This document shows, one piece after another, positions 1 to 7,912 of a stretch of DNA of 64,000 bases. How positions within the stretch are numbered: the stretch's first letter is position 1; each line of letters opens with the position of its first letter. Position numbers and translations under genes: made by a program. This DNA is from Nocardia amikacinitolerans NBRC 108937. GTDB lineage: Bacteria > Actinomycetota > Actinomycetes > Mycobacteriales > Mycobacteriaceae. Location of the stretch: contig NZ_BDAU01000041.1 in assembly GCF_001612615.1 (NCBI RefSeq), positions 1-64,000 on the forward strand. Reading direction: 5' to 3'. The notes beneath the pieces are model-generated. The model was not told where the DNA came from, ran no database searches, and saw nothing but the letters and a program-made list of their open reading frames with translations.

Positions 1-645
1 CGGCCCAGCACCAAACGACCCAGCGGACCAGCGGACCGGCGCGAATCGACCCAGCGACGCGGCTCTAAACATCCCAACGGGCCGCGCGGAACAATCCGGT
101 GGCGCGGCGCGAACCAACCCGGCGACGCGACGCGAAACGACCCGGCGGCGCGACGCGAAACGACCCGGCGGTCCGGCGCGAATCGACCCAGCAACGCGGC
201 TCTAAACATCCCAACGGCCCGGCGCGGAATAATCCGGCGGCGCGGCGCGAACCAACCCGGCGGCGCAACGCGAAACGACCCAGCGGCGCAACGCGAAACG
301 ACGCCAGCGGCCCAGCACGAATCAACCCAGCGGCGCGACGCGAAACGACCCAGCGGCCCAGCGCGAACCAACCCCGCGGCCCAGCGCCAAACGACCAAGC
401 GGCCCACGGCGAACCGACCCGGCGACGCGGCGCGAAACATCCCAACGGCCCAGCGCGAACCAACCCCGCGAGGCGACGCGAAACGCCCCGGCGGCGCGGC
501 GCGAAACCTCCCAACGGCCCGGCGCGGAACTATCCGGCGACGCGGCACGGAGCATCCGGCGACGCGGCGACGAACTATACGGCGGCGCGGAGCGAAGTAT
601 CCGGCGACGCGGCCCGGACAAGCTCAGGCGGCGGGGATCACCTCT
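1..645. repeat. Degenerate tandem array, about 23-bp period
   Basis: The first 640 bases are a tandem array of imperfect 23-bp units built around GCGCGAAACGACCCGGCGG. Successive unit phases can be counted at positions 132, 155 and 178. The array continues off the left edge. Long reading frames are open on both strands only because the units contain few stop codons; 23 is not a multiple of three, and the predicted proteins are low-complexity Arg/Ala/Pro chains. I call no gene here. The array ends about 60 bases before the next gene. Confidence 0.85.
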
Positions 646-704
646 AGGAGACCGGGATCGGTCGGCATAGACTTCGGCGCGAATATCGACTCGGAAGGGG
701 TCGC

Positions 705-1082
705 ATGGACACGGTCCGAGAAGTAGCCGAAGAAGGTAAGCGGCTCATCGACCTGGCCTGGCTCGGCGAGCTCACCCGCGACGACGCGGTGCATCGGTTC
801 GTTCAGGTGGGCGACGGAATGGTCTGTCCGGTCACGGCGGGCGAGATCATCGACGACGGCGTGCGTTGGCTGGACGCCAATGCCACGCGACTACGGTTCC
901 TCGGCTGGTGCGCCCTCCTCGAAGTACCGCTGCTCGGAGGTTTCGCCGTGCTCTCGCTCGCCCTCGGCGACTATGTCGCCGCGCTGCTCGCGCTCGCACT
1001 ACTCGGCGGCATGCAGTTCGCGCACCGCAAGCTGATACCGCACCCGGTCCCGATCCGCCGCCCACGCCGCGTCCGGCACTGA
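705..1082 (+). CDS. Small membrane protein of unknown function
   Basis: 125 residues starting at ATG 705, with GGAAGGGG just upstream. The N-terminal 60 residues are soluble and acidic. Residues about 65-105 form two closely spaced hydrophobic helices (LRFLGWCALLEVPLLGGFAV and YVAALLALALLGG), and the tail is basic and proline-rich, so the tail is probably cytoplasmic. I recognise no family. It stands alone between two repeat arrays. Codon use is typical of high-GC actinobacteria, which supports it being a real gene. Confidence 0.6.
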   Translation: MDTVREVAEEGKRLIDLAWLGELTRDDAVHRFVQVGDGMVCPVTAGEIIDDGVRWLDANATRLRFLGWCALLEVPLLGGFAVLSLALGDYVAALLALALLGGMQFAHRKLIPHPVPIRRPRRVRH

Positions 1083-1884
1083 CGCGGCACCGGAGCTCGT
1101 CGGCCTCAATGCTTTTCGACGTGTGATCGACGCGCCTCGTACCGTGAACGGCACGTGCGGATCGTCCGACGGTCGGGGTTGCCGACTCGTGGAAGGGCGG
1201 CCGTGCGGATCGAGGACTTGCGAACGGTCGGGAACGAGGGACTGTTCGCCGACGTCTGCGTGGGATCGGGCCCCGCCGAACCGAGCATCGCCGCCGGGCT
1301 GACGAATTCCGCACTGCGCCCGCTGATCCTGGAGAGCGGCGGCGGGCGAATCCTCGGCGCTCGCGACCGATGCCATCGGCAATGCCGTCTGCTGCTCGCC
1401 TCCCGCGCGAATCCTCGGCGCTCGCGGTCGGTCGGTGCCATCGGAAATGCCCGTCTGCTGCTCGCCTCCCGCGCGAATCCTCAGTGCTCGTGACCGGTGC
1501 CATCGGCAATGCCCGTCCGCTGCTCGCCTCCCGGGCGAATCCTCGGTGCTCGCGGTCGGTCGGCGGCAACGGCAATGCCCGTCCGCTGCTCGCCTCCCGC
1601 ACGAATCTTCAGCGCTCGCGATCGGCGGCATCGGCAATGCCCGTCTGCTGCTCGCCTTCCGGCGGACGGCACCCGAGGGTCTCGGCAATCGGCACGATCT
1701 GGTCGGCCGCTATCCGATGAATCACCGCTGCCGAGCTGTCGCTGCCCTGAAACAAATTGCGGCGGAGACATTTACGCATCCATTCAGCGAGTGGGCGATG
1801 ACGACACCGCCCGTCCGCCACACCTTTCCGCACGGTGTCGCCCTGTCCTGAGCAAAGGCGCGGGCACGCATTAAGGTGCGGGGC
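1083..1884. other. Gene-free stretch holding the 61-66 bp array
   Basis: I see no convincing gene here. Overlapping frames on both strands are all driven by the tandem array at 1346-1662. The last 200 bases before the VIT gene are non-repetitive and probably contain its promoter, but no clear motif was found. Confidence 0.6.
1346..1662. repeat. Five tandem units of 61-66 bp
   Basis: Five copies begin at 1346, 1407, 1473, 1535 and 1601 with the motif GCGAATCCTCGGCGCTCGCG or a close variant. They end in GCTGCTCGCCTCCCG. Spacings are 61, 66, 62 and 66 bases, and the middle of each unit (GGTGCCATCGGCAATGCCCG) is the most variable part. The whole unit repeats, so this is not a repeat-spacer array. 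The units have no fixed reading frame. Confidence 0.85.
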
Positions 1885-2610
1885 ATGGAGGACTCGACGA
1901 CCAGCGGTTCCCATCCGTACGAGCCGCACGGGGCCGGGTTCGCGACCAGGCTGAACTGGTTGCGCGCCGGCGTGCTCGGCGCGAACGACGGCATCGTGTC
2001 GACCGCGGGCCTGGTGGTCGGCGTCGCCGCGGCGACGACCACGACGAGCGCGATCTTCACCGCGGGCATCGCGGGTGTCTCGGCCGGTGCGCTGTCGATG
2101 GCGGTCGGCGAGTACGTATCGGTCAGCACTCAGCGGGATTCGGAGCGCGCGCTGCTCGCCAAGGAACGCAGGGAGCTCACCGACGAACCCGAGTACGAAC
2201 TCGCGGAACTCACCGACATCTATCGAGCCAAGGGACTCACGCCGGAGACCGCGCGCAAGGTCGCGGAGGAACTCACCGCCTACGACGCCTTCACCGCGCA
2301 CGCCGAGGCCGAACTCGGCTTGAACCCGCGCGAACTCACCAATCCCTGGCAGACCGCGCTGTCCTCCGCGATCGCGTTCACCCTCGGCGCGCTGCTGCCA
2401 CTGCTGGCGATCCTGCTGCCGCCCGTCACCGCGCGCATCCCGGTCACGGTCGCCGCGGTGCTCGTGGCGCTGGCGCTCACCGGTTCGGTCAGCGCGCGGC
2501 TCGGCGGAAGCGATCCACGGCGCGCGGTGCTGCGGGTGGTGCTCGGCGGCGCGCTGGCCATGCTGGTCACCTACGGCATCGGGCAGCTGGCCGACGTCGC
2601 CGGAATCTGA
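1885..2610 (+). CDS. VIT1/CCC1 family metal transporter
   Basis: 241 residues from ATG 1885; an in-frame GTG at 1876 is possible but leaves little room for a ribosome site. The family moves Fe(II) or Mn(II) across membranes. The N-terminal NWLRAGVLGANDGIVSTAGL and the following GALSMAVGEYVSVSTQRDSE are the family signature. A charged cytoplasmic loop (about residues 90-155, with LTDIYRAKGLTPETARKVA) separates two N-terminal helices from three C-terminal ones. Length is usual for the bacterial family. It is monocistronic. Substrate is inferred from the family; the sequence does not separate iron from manganese. Confidence 0.9.
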   Translation: MEDSTTSGSHPYEPHGAGFATRLNWLRAGVLGANDGIVSTAGLVVGVAAATTTTSAIFTAGIAGVSAGALSMAVGEYVSVSTQRDSERALLAKERRELTDEPEYELAELTDIYRAKGLTPETARKVAEELTAYDAFTAHAEAELGLNPRELTNPWQTALSSAIAFTLGALLPLLAILLPPVTARIPVTVAAVLVALALTGSVSARLGGSDPRRAVLRVVLGGALAMLVTYGIGQLADVAGI

Positions 2611-2697
2611 CCCGGTCACCGCGCTCCCACCCGCCGTTGGGCATTCGGCCGGGCGTAGACTTCGGTGCTTTCCGAAGTCCGAGTCCGGAGGCCGACC

Positions 2698-3369
2698 ATG
2701 CCCTTCCGTGATCGCCGGGCGGCGGGTCGGCGACTCGCCGTGCGGTTGACCGACTTTCGGGACGCCAAAGCCGTGGTACTCGGGGTGCCGCGCGGTGGCG
2801 TTCCGGTCGCCTACGAGGTGGCCCGCGCGCTGAACGCGCCACTCACGGTGGCGATGGTGCGCAAGCTACGTGTGCCCTATCGGCCCGAATTGGCGTTCGG
2901 CGCGATCGGTGAGGGCGGCGTCGGGGTGATCGACGACAAGATCCTGGCGCGCGCGTTCGTGTCCGAGTCGGGGCGCGCCGAGGTGGAGTCCGAACAGCGA
3001 GCCGACTTGGCGCGCAGTGCGATTCGCTATCGCGGCGGCTCGTCCGCCCTCGCGCTGCACGGGCGGACCGCGGTGATCGTCGACGACGGCATCGCCAGCG
3101 GCGTCACCGCCCGCGCGGCCGTCGCGGTGGTGCGTGCGGCGGGGGCCGAACGCATCGCGCTCGCGGCGCCCGTGGGCGCGGCCTCGGCGATCCGTACGCT
3201 GAGCGGGAAGGTCGACCAGGTCGTGTGCCTGGAGGGCGCGGAAGTGGTCACCGCGATCTCCCGATGGTACGGGGATTACGCCCCGGTCGACGACGCCCAG
3301 GTGTGCGACCTGCTGGACGGTGCGGCGGCCGAATTACGCCAGCGCTCCGGCGAATCCGGTCAGCAATAG
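2698..3369 (+). CDS. Phosphoribosyltransferase-family protein
   Basis: 223 residues from ATG 2698, preceded by GTCCGGAGG. The core PRPP-binding loop is visible as AVIVDDGIASGVTARAA at about residues 122-138, and the N-terminal GVPRGGVPVAYEVA segment is typical of the actinobacterial stand-alone phosphoribosyltransferases found near stress genes. The substrate is unknown; many members lack a proven reaction. The last 14 codons, including the stop, are imperfectly duplicated 48 bases downstream (3376-3418), so the present 3' end may have arisen by tandem duplication. Confidence 0.8.
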   Translation: MPFRDRRAAGRRLAVRLTDFRDAKAVVLGVPRGGVPVAYEVARALNAPLTVAMVRKLRVPYRPELAFGAIGEGGVGVIDDKILARAFVSESGRAEVESEQRADLARSAIRYRGGSSALALHGRTAVIVDDGIASGVTARAAVAVVRAAGAERIALAAPVGAASAIRTLSGKVDQVVCLEGAEVVTAISRWYGDYAPVDDAQVCDLLDGAAAELRQRSGESGQQ

Positions 3370-3418
3370 GTCGCAGCCGAATTGCGCTGGCGTTCAACCG
3401 AATCCGGCCCGCAGTAGG
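3328..3418. repeat. Imperfect 48-bp direct duplication of a gene 3' end
   Basis: GCCGAATTACGCCAGCGCTC at 3328 recurs as GCCGAATTGCGCTGGCGTTC at 3376. Both copies continue through CGAATCCGG and reach a TAG. The second copy lies outside the phosphoribosyltransferase gene. Confidence 0.7.
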
Positions 3419-3760
3419 CGAGACCGAGGTCGACTGCGGCGGTGACACGGCTCTCGCCCAGGCCGCTCCCCAGTGTCGGCGCGAATCTCGATGCCGGTAG
3501 GTTCAGTCGTAAAAATTCACTGCCGCATTACCGCGGCCCTACCGCGATACCCAGAGAAATTTCGGCGGCGATTCGGCGACCGGTCTACCACAAATGCGTT
3601 CATCGCGCGGCCGTTGCGTGAACGACAAGAAATCCTCCACGAAACCGGGCGATGCGCCGCAATGATCTGAAACTGCTATAACCGCAGGTGGTTCACCCTA
3701 CGATGAACGCGAGCAGCCCACTCGGGTCGCGGGTGGGCGTCGGAGGAGGAGGGGTTGTTC
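3370..3760. other. Gene-free stretch
   Basis: Apart from the duplicated gene end at its left edge I see no gene. A strong Shine-Dalgarno-like GGAGGAGGAGG at 3742-3752 belongs to the next gene. Confidence 0.55.
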
Positions 3761-4558
3761 GTGACGGTCCGAATCCAGTGGCTCCATAAACTTCTCGACG
3801 AATCGGCCGGGGAACCGGTCGATATTCCGGTCGATTCCTTCGGCTTCGGCGACGGATTGCGCGCGCTGTTTCCCGACGGCGTTCTGCAATTCTCCGCTGG
3901 AATCGAAACGGGTGACGGTAGCGCCCGGGTTTCCTACGCCGACCAACCCGCTTCTGCCAGGTTGAGCCGCGCCCGCGACGGCGCGGACATCGAGCTGGAC
4001 GTCCGGCTACCCGGGACGGGAGCATCCGCGCAACTGCTGGCCCGGTGCGCCGGGTTCGAGCTCCCCGACCTGCCGTGCGGAACATCCGACACCCTCACGC
4101 TGCGCCTCGACGAGCACACGGGCACGACAGTGCGGGCAAACGGCGCCGACGTGGCGGTCGTGCTCCGGGAGAACGGTGAGCGCATGTTCGCCGCGGCCGC
4201 CGATGGCTGGCAGGTGATCTGCACCGACAGGCCGCTGCCCGCCGCCCGGCTGGCGACGCTGGGAACCGCGGAGAGCGAAGGTCTTTCGCGTGCCGTACTA
4301 CCGGACCCGTTCGCCGATGAGCTGCCGGCCGGGGCGTGGCTGCTGCTACCGAGAACGGGCCGACAGTCACGCCGCTTTCTGGTGCGGCTGGAAACCCCGC
4401 GTCCCGAGACTCCGACCGACCCCTCTTGGCTCGACGGACTCGGGCGACCGATGCCACCTGCCGCGGCCCGTATTCGGCGCACCGGTTCGCCGTACCGCCC
4501 GGTGCGGGCGGTGGCGACCGGCGACGGCTTCGCTCTCCTGGCAGGCGCCAGGTCCTAG
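3761..4558 (+). CDS. Hypothetical protein
   Basis: 265 residues. GTG 3761 is chosen over TTG 3755 because GGAGGAGGAGG at 3742-3752 then sits about 8 bases upstream. The protein is soluble, has no signal peptide or membrane segment, and has alternating beta-rich stretches (SARVSYADQ, DTLTLRLDEHTG, ADVAVVLRENGERM), suggesting a beta-sandwich fold. No catalytic motif or named domain is recognised. It is followed by a strong bidirectional hairpin. Confidence 0.7.
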   Translation: MTVRIQWLHKLLDESAGEPVDIPVDSFGFGDGLRALFPDGVLQFSAGIETGDGSARVSYADQPASARLSRARDGADIELDVRLPGTGASAQLLARCAGFELPDLPCGTSDTLTLRLDEHTGTTVRANGADVAVVLRENGERMFAAAADGWQVICTDRPLPAARLATLGTAESEGLSRAVLPDPFADELPAGAWLLLPRTGRQSRRFLVRLETPRPETPTDPSWLDGLGRPMPPAAARIRRTGSPYRPVRAVATGDGFALLAGARS

Positions 4559-4666
4559 GCCGAGCGTGGCAACGGCCGGGTTGCAGGACTGGGCGCCGCG
4601 CACCGAGGCCCGGCGAAGACTGTGAACGGGCGGCCTGTCTACCATCCTGCGTTCTCCGCCGCGCAT

Positions 4667-4708
4667 GCCGATGTCGGCCGAGAGTGCACACCCTCGGCCG
4701 ACATCGGC
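4667..4708. terminator. Bidirectional hairpin terminator
   Basis: Perfect 16-bp inverted repeat: GCCGATGTCGGCCGAG (4667-4682) and its complement (4693-4708), with a 10-base loop. It lies between convergent genes ending at 4558 and 4715. There is no U-tract, as is common in actinobacteria. Confidence 0.75.
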
Positions 4709-4714
4709 GATCGG

Positions 4715-4903
4715 TCAGCGTCGGAACGCGTCCCGCACTTTGTTGGCGGCTTGTTTCATGTTGCCGCGGAACTGGTCTCGCCGACCTTCCGCCGTCAGCC
4801 TCGGGTTATCGGTCGCGCGTCCGAAGAATTTCTTCACGCGCCCCCGTGCGGCTTGAATGCGGTGATCGAAACGGCTGTTCCTTCGGTAATTGTCGGCGTT
4901 CAT
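4715..4903 (-). CDS. CsbD-family stress protein
   Basis: 62 residues, highly charged and helical, matching the CsbD family by length and by the layout of amphipathic helices (RIQAARGRVKKFFGRATDN, then QFRGNMKQAANKVRDAFRR). In Bacillus subtilis CsbD is a SigB-dependent general stress protein of unknown biochemical role. The ribosome site (GAGGT) overlaps the stop of the upstream 53-codon gene, so the two are probably translated from one message. Confidence 0.8.
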   Translation of the reverse strand: MNADNYRRNSRFDHRIQAARGRVKKFFGRATDNPRLTAEGRRDQFRGNMKQAANKVRDAFRR

Positions 4904-4910
4904 CGGGACC

Positions 4911-5072
4911 TCAGTAATAGTGCCTGCGGCCGCCGATCGGACGGCCCACCGAGCCGGCGATCCAGAGCACCGCGCCGATGATCAGCACGATGATGCCCGC
5001 GGTGGTCAGCAATCCGATTCCGAGCAACCAACCCACAATCAGAAGAATCAATCCGAGGATAATCACGGTCAC
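4911..5072 (-). CDS. DUF6131-like small membrane peptide
   Basis: 53 residues from GTG 5072, with AAAGGGAT upstream. Two hydrophobic helices (about residues 3-20 and 22-40) are joined by a short turn, and the protein ends in GRPIGGRRHYY, a conserved tail in this actinobacterial family. Function is unknown. The gene ends 7 bases before the CsbD start. It lies between two other stress-type genes, which suggests an envelope stress role. Confidence 0.75.
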   Translation of the reverse strand: MTVIILGLILLIVGWLLGIGLLTTAGIIVLIIGAVLWIAGSVGRPIGGRRHYY

Positions 5073-5102
5073 ATCCCTTTCTTTTGGTAAACCGTTGACG
5101 TG

Positions 5103-5540
5103 TCAGGTGGTAGTCGGCGCCTGTGTCTTGCCGCGAGCGCCCGCCATCGGCGCGGCTCCGGACGGTCGGCGCAGGAATCGGTTCGGGCTCCAGACCGGCT
5201 TGCCGGCGGGCGGCGGTGCGACGGACGGCGCCTGCGGCGGAGCCGTGTCGCGACGAGCCGCCGCGACCTCCCTGCGTGACTTGCGCAGTTCCCTGCGCGC
5301 CTCGCTGCCGCGGCGGGAGGTGCGCCAGAGCCCGGTCAGCAAGAGCACCAAACCGAGCGCGCCCGCCGCGCCGATCACCGTGCCGTAGAGGAACACCTCT
5401 CCGGCCGAGGCCGTGAACTGATAGTCGAAAACGGCGAAGTCGCCCGTCGACGTGCGTAGCTCGCCGGTATTCGCCGCCACCGCGGCGACGCCGACGACCA
5501 CCGCGCCGATCAGGACGATCAGCCCTAGGAGAATGATCAT
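5103..5540 (-). CDS. Two-TM membrane protein with basic and Pro-rich tail
   Basis: 145 residues. Helix 1 is at residues 1-22, helix 2 at about 48-72, with a short extracytoplasmic loop between them. The cytoplasmic part is strongly basic (SRRGSEARRELRKSRREV) and then Pro/Ala-rich. The topology resembles LapA-type (DUF1049) proteins but I cannot assign it. A SigB/SigF-like promoter lies upstream at 5582-5606. Confidence 0.65.
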   Translation of the reverse strand: MIILLGLIVLIGAVVVGVAAVAANTGELRTSTGDFAVFDYQFTASAGEVFLYGTVIGAAGALGLVLLLTGLWRTSRRGSEARRELRKSRREVAAARRDTAPPQAPSVAPPPAGKPVWSPNRFLRRPSGAAPMAGARGKTQAPTTT

Positions 5541-5581
5541 GACAATCCTGGTGCGCTGAAATGTTCTATTACGAATCCGCT

Positions 5582-5606
5582 ATTCCCGGTTCCGGCGGGC
5601 TCAAAC
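5582..5606 (-). promoter_or_regulatory. SigB/SigF-like promoter
   Basis: On the minus strand GTTT (5603-5606) is followed after 15 bases by GGGAAT (5582-5587). This is close to the GTTT-N15..17-GGGTAT consensus of actinobacterial stress sigma factors. It lies 42 bases upstream of the gene starting at 5540. Confidence 0.5.
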
Positions 5607-5621
5607 AACACGATCGGAAAC

Positions 5622-5647
5622 GTTTGCGCCGCACGGTTTCGGTGTAT
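5622..5647 (+). promoter_or_regulatory. SigB/SigF-like promoter
   Basis: GTTT (5622-5625), 15 bases, then GGTGTAT (5641-5647). It is weaker than the divergent partner but has the same spacing, and it lies 50 bases upstream of the ATG at 5697. Confidence 0.4.
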
Positions 5648-5696
5648 GCGCAGAACTGACCACAACCGGTCGATCAGCACCAAGGAGAGTCGGGCA

Positions 5697-5891
5697 ATGA
5701 CCTACACCTTCGACCTCACCGATTACTCGGACGAATCCGCCGTCGTCGCCGAGAACGCGCTGCGCGGCCTCGGCGGCGTCGATTCCGTCGACGTCGACCG
5801 GGTCTCGGAGACCATCACGGTGAACTCCACGACCCTGACCTACGGCGAGGTCCTCGACGCGATCAGGCAGGCGGGCGTCCCCGCGAAGTAG
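5697..5891 (+). CDS. HMA-like mini-protein without metal-binding cysteines
   Basis: 64 residues from ATG 5697, with AAGGAG about 12 bases upstream. The alternation MTYTFDLTDY / SAVVAENALRGLGGVDSVDV / ETITVNSTTL / TYGEVLDAIRQAGVP matches the beta-alpha-beta-beta-alpha-beta order of heavy-metal-associated domains. There is no Cys at all, so the CxxC metal site is missing. It may bind a partner protein instead. The fold assignment is inference from the pattern. Confidence 0.6.
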   Translation: MTYTFDLTDYSDESAVVAENALRGLGGVDSVDVDRVSETITVNSTTLTYGEVLDAIRQAGVPAK

Positions 5892-6726
5892 TGGGCCTCG
5901 GCCTTTGCGGCGGCGGCCTCGGCGCGGCCAAATGGTCCCTCCAGCCGCCGTTCGCGCTCCTTCTTCCGCAGTCGCGGTCGCCGGTCACCGCGTCGGTGTC
6001 AACTAGCCGGTCCGATTGCCTCCGCGCAGCCGTGCGCCAACCCGGCAGCCAACGCCGCGATCACGTCCCCCGTCGCGTGCGGTGGAGAACTGGCCGTTGA
6101 CCACGGCCTGCACGGCCACGTTTGTCCTACGCGGCCACGCTTGTAGAGAACGCTGGCGGCCAACGTCGTCGAACAGCCCTCCCCTGGCCCAGCGCGACAA
6201 CAGGTCGCGCGGCAGCCCATTCGCTCGGTCAGTCCGGCGCGCGACCGCGCCAGGCCGCCGCCGTCCTGTCGTACCGCGCTGCCGCGCTGCCGTCCTGTCG
6301 TGCCGCGCCGCCGCGCTGCCGTCCTGCCGTGCGCGCCGCCGTCCTGCCGTACGCGCTGCCGCTCTGCCGCGCCGCCGGTCCTGTCGTGCCGCCCTGCCGC
6401 GCTGCCGTCGGGCCGCCGCCGTCCAGCCGCGCCGCGCCGCCGTCCTGCCGTGCGCGCCGTCGCTATGCCGTACCGCGCTGCAGCCCTGCCGCGCCGCCGG
6501 CTTGCCGTACCGCGCTGCCGCCCTGCCGCCCTGCCGCGCTGCCGTCGTGCGCCGCCGTCCAGCCGCGCCGCGCGGCCGCCCCTGCCACGCCGCCGTGCTG
6601 TCGTGCCGCACCGCATTGCCGGGCAATCGCGGAGGAACGCCTCCACCAGCCCACACGGCGCGCGTGCCGCGGGCGGAGTACTTTGGTGCGCACCGAGCGT
6701 GCCGAGAAGTGTTGGCGGACAAGCGG
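5892..6726. other. Gene-free stretch with C-rich array
   Basis: No gene is supported. Open frames run through on both strands because of the low-complexity array at about 6230-6620; the frame that reads into the P450 gene is an artefact of this. Confidence 0.65.
6230..6620. repeat. Degenerate C-rich array
   Basis: About 390 bases made of variants of GCCGCGCTGCCGTCCTGCCG and GCCGTACCGCGCTGCCG. Units are short (about 9-21 bases) and irregular. The strands are strongly asymmetric in composition, with CTGCCG and GCCGCC on the plus strand. This is a third repeat family, unrelated in sequence to those at 1-645 and 1346-1662. Confidence 0.75.
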
Positions 6727-7902
6727 ATGGGGGCTGGGATGCGAGAGATTTTCGATGCCGATTTCGCGGCGGATCCGTGGCCGGTGCTCGACGCACTGCG
6801 CCGCGAGGGCGGCGTGCACCGGATCCGCACACCCGACGGTCCGCCCGCCTGGCTGGTGACCAGGCATGCCGATGTGCGCGCCGCGCTGTCGGACGAACGC
6901 TTGACCGCCGACGTCACCAAGGCCGGGCCGGTGGACTATGCCGGATTCGCCGTCCCGCCCCCGCTCAACGCGCTGCTCGTCGCCGACGCCGAGGCTCATG
7001 TCCGCCTGCGCCGCCTGATCACCGCCGAGCTGGTGCCGCGCCGCCTGACCGGGTGGGGCGAGCGCGCGGGCGATCTGGTCGAATCACTGCTACGCGGCGC
7101 CGAGGCGGATCCGAAGGTGGATCTGGTCGCGCGTCTCGCGGTTCCGCTACCCACCGAAGTGCTCGGCGACCTGCTCGGACTGGCCGATTCCGAACGGGAA
7201 ACCCTACTGGACTGGGCGAATTCGACGCTGTCGCCCGACGGGTCGGCGCCACGGGCCAGGGACACCCTCGCCGCCATGCGCGCGTTCGTCGACGCCACGA
7301 TCGAAACGGCGAGCGCCGACAGCCCGGTCGGGCGGCTGGTCGCCGCGAGCAACGAGACCGGCTCGCCGACCGCGGACGAACTCGCGGGTGTGCTGTTCTA
7401 TCTGCTGTTCGTCTGGTACGAGGTGCTCGCCGACCTGATCGCGGGCGCGCTGCTCACGCTGGTCGCCGAACCCGCGCACCGCAGAGCTTTTCTGGCGGCC
7501 ACCGACCGACGCCGCGCCGTGGACGAACTGCTGCGCTACATCTCACCGCAGGTGCTCGCCGGACCGCGTTTCGCGACAACGGATCTGGACATCGGAGGCT
7601 ACACCGTGCGGGCCGGGCAGACCGTGCTGCTGTGTCTCGCGGGCGCCAATCGGGATCCGGCGGCGTTCGATCGGCCCGACCGGTTCGACCCGGCCCGCGT
7701 CCGCAATGCCCAGCTGGGTCTCGGCCACGGCGCGCACTCCTGTCTCGGCACCGCGCTCGTGCACAGCGTCACGGGGGCCGTAATTCAGCAGTTCTTCACC
7801 AGGTGGCCCGAGACGACGCTGACGACGCCCGCACCGGAAATACCGTGGCGCTGCGGTTTCCGGCACCGCGGGCCGCTCCTGCTCCCGGTCGCGCTCGCCT
7901 GA
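6727..7902 (+). CDS. Cytochrome P450 with degenerate I-helix motif
   Basis: 391 residues from ATG 6727 (ATG 6739 also possible). The heme loop GLGHGAHSCLG puts the proximal ligand at Cys339, and the ExxR pair is Glu267/Arg270. The C helix has HVRLRRL. The I-helix, normally AGHETT in bacterial P450s, reads FVWYEVL at about 228-234: the glutamate (232) stays, but both threonines and the AG pair are gone. Oxygen activation is therefore unlikely to follow the usual threonine-dependent proton relay. It could still be catalytic with a different mechanism. No ferredoxin is next to it. It converges on the DUF418 gene with only 10 bases between stops. Confidence 0.88.
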   Translation: MGAGMREIFDADFAADPWPVLDALRREGGVHRIRTPDGPPAWLVTRHADVRAALSDERLTADVTKAGPVDYAGFAVPPPLNALLVADAEAHVRLRRLITAELVPRRLTGWGERAGDLVESLLRGAEADPKVDLVARLAVPLPTEVLGDLLGLADSERETLLDWANSTLSPDGSAPRARDTLAAMRAFVDATIETASADSPVGRLVAASNETGSPTADELAGVLFYLLFVWYEVLADLIAGALLTLVAEPAHRRAFLAATDRRRAVDELLRYISPQVLAGPRFATTDLDIGGYTVRAGQTVLLCLAGANRDPAAFDRPDRFDPARVRNAQLGLGHGAHSCLGTALVHSVTGAVIQQFFTRWPETTLTTPAPEIPWRCGFRHRGPLLLPVALA

Positions 7903-7912
7903 GCATCCGAAG

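Noticed and set aside
1346-1662. CRISPR array
   Set aside because: The full unit repeats, with no unique spacers, the unit is too long and no cas gene is present.
6016-6726. Long N-terminal extension of the P450
   Set aside because: It is read entirely from the C-rich array and gives Arg/Pro/Ala-only sequence. P450 homology begins at about 6727.
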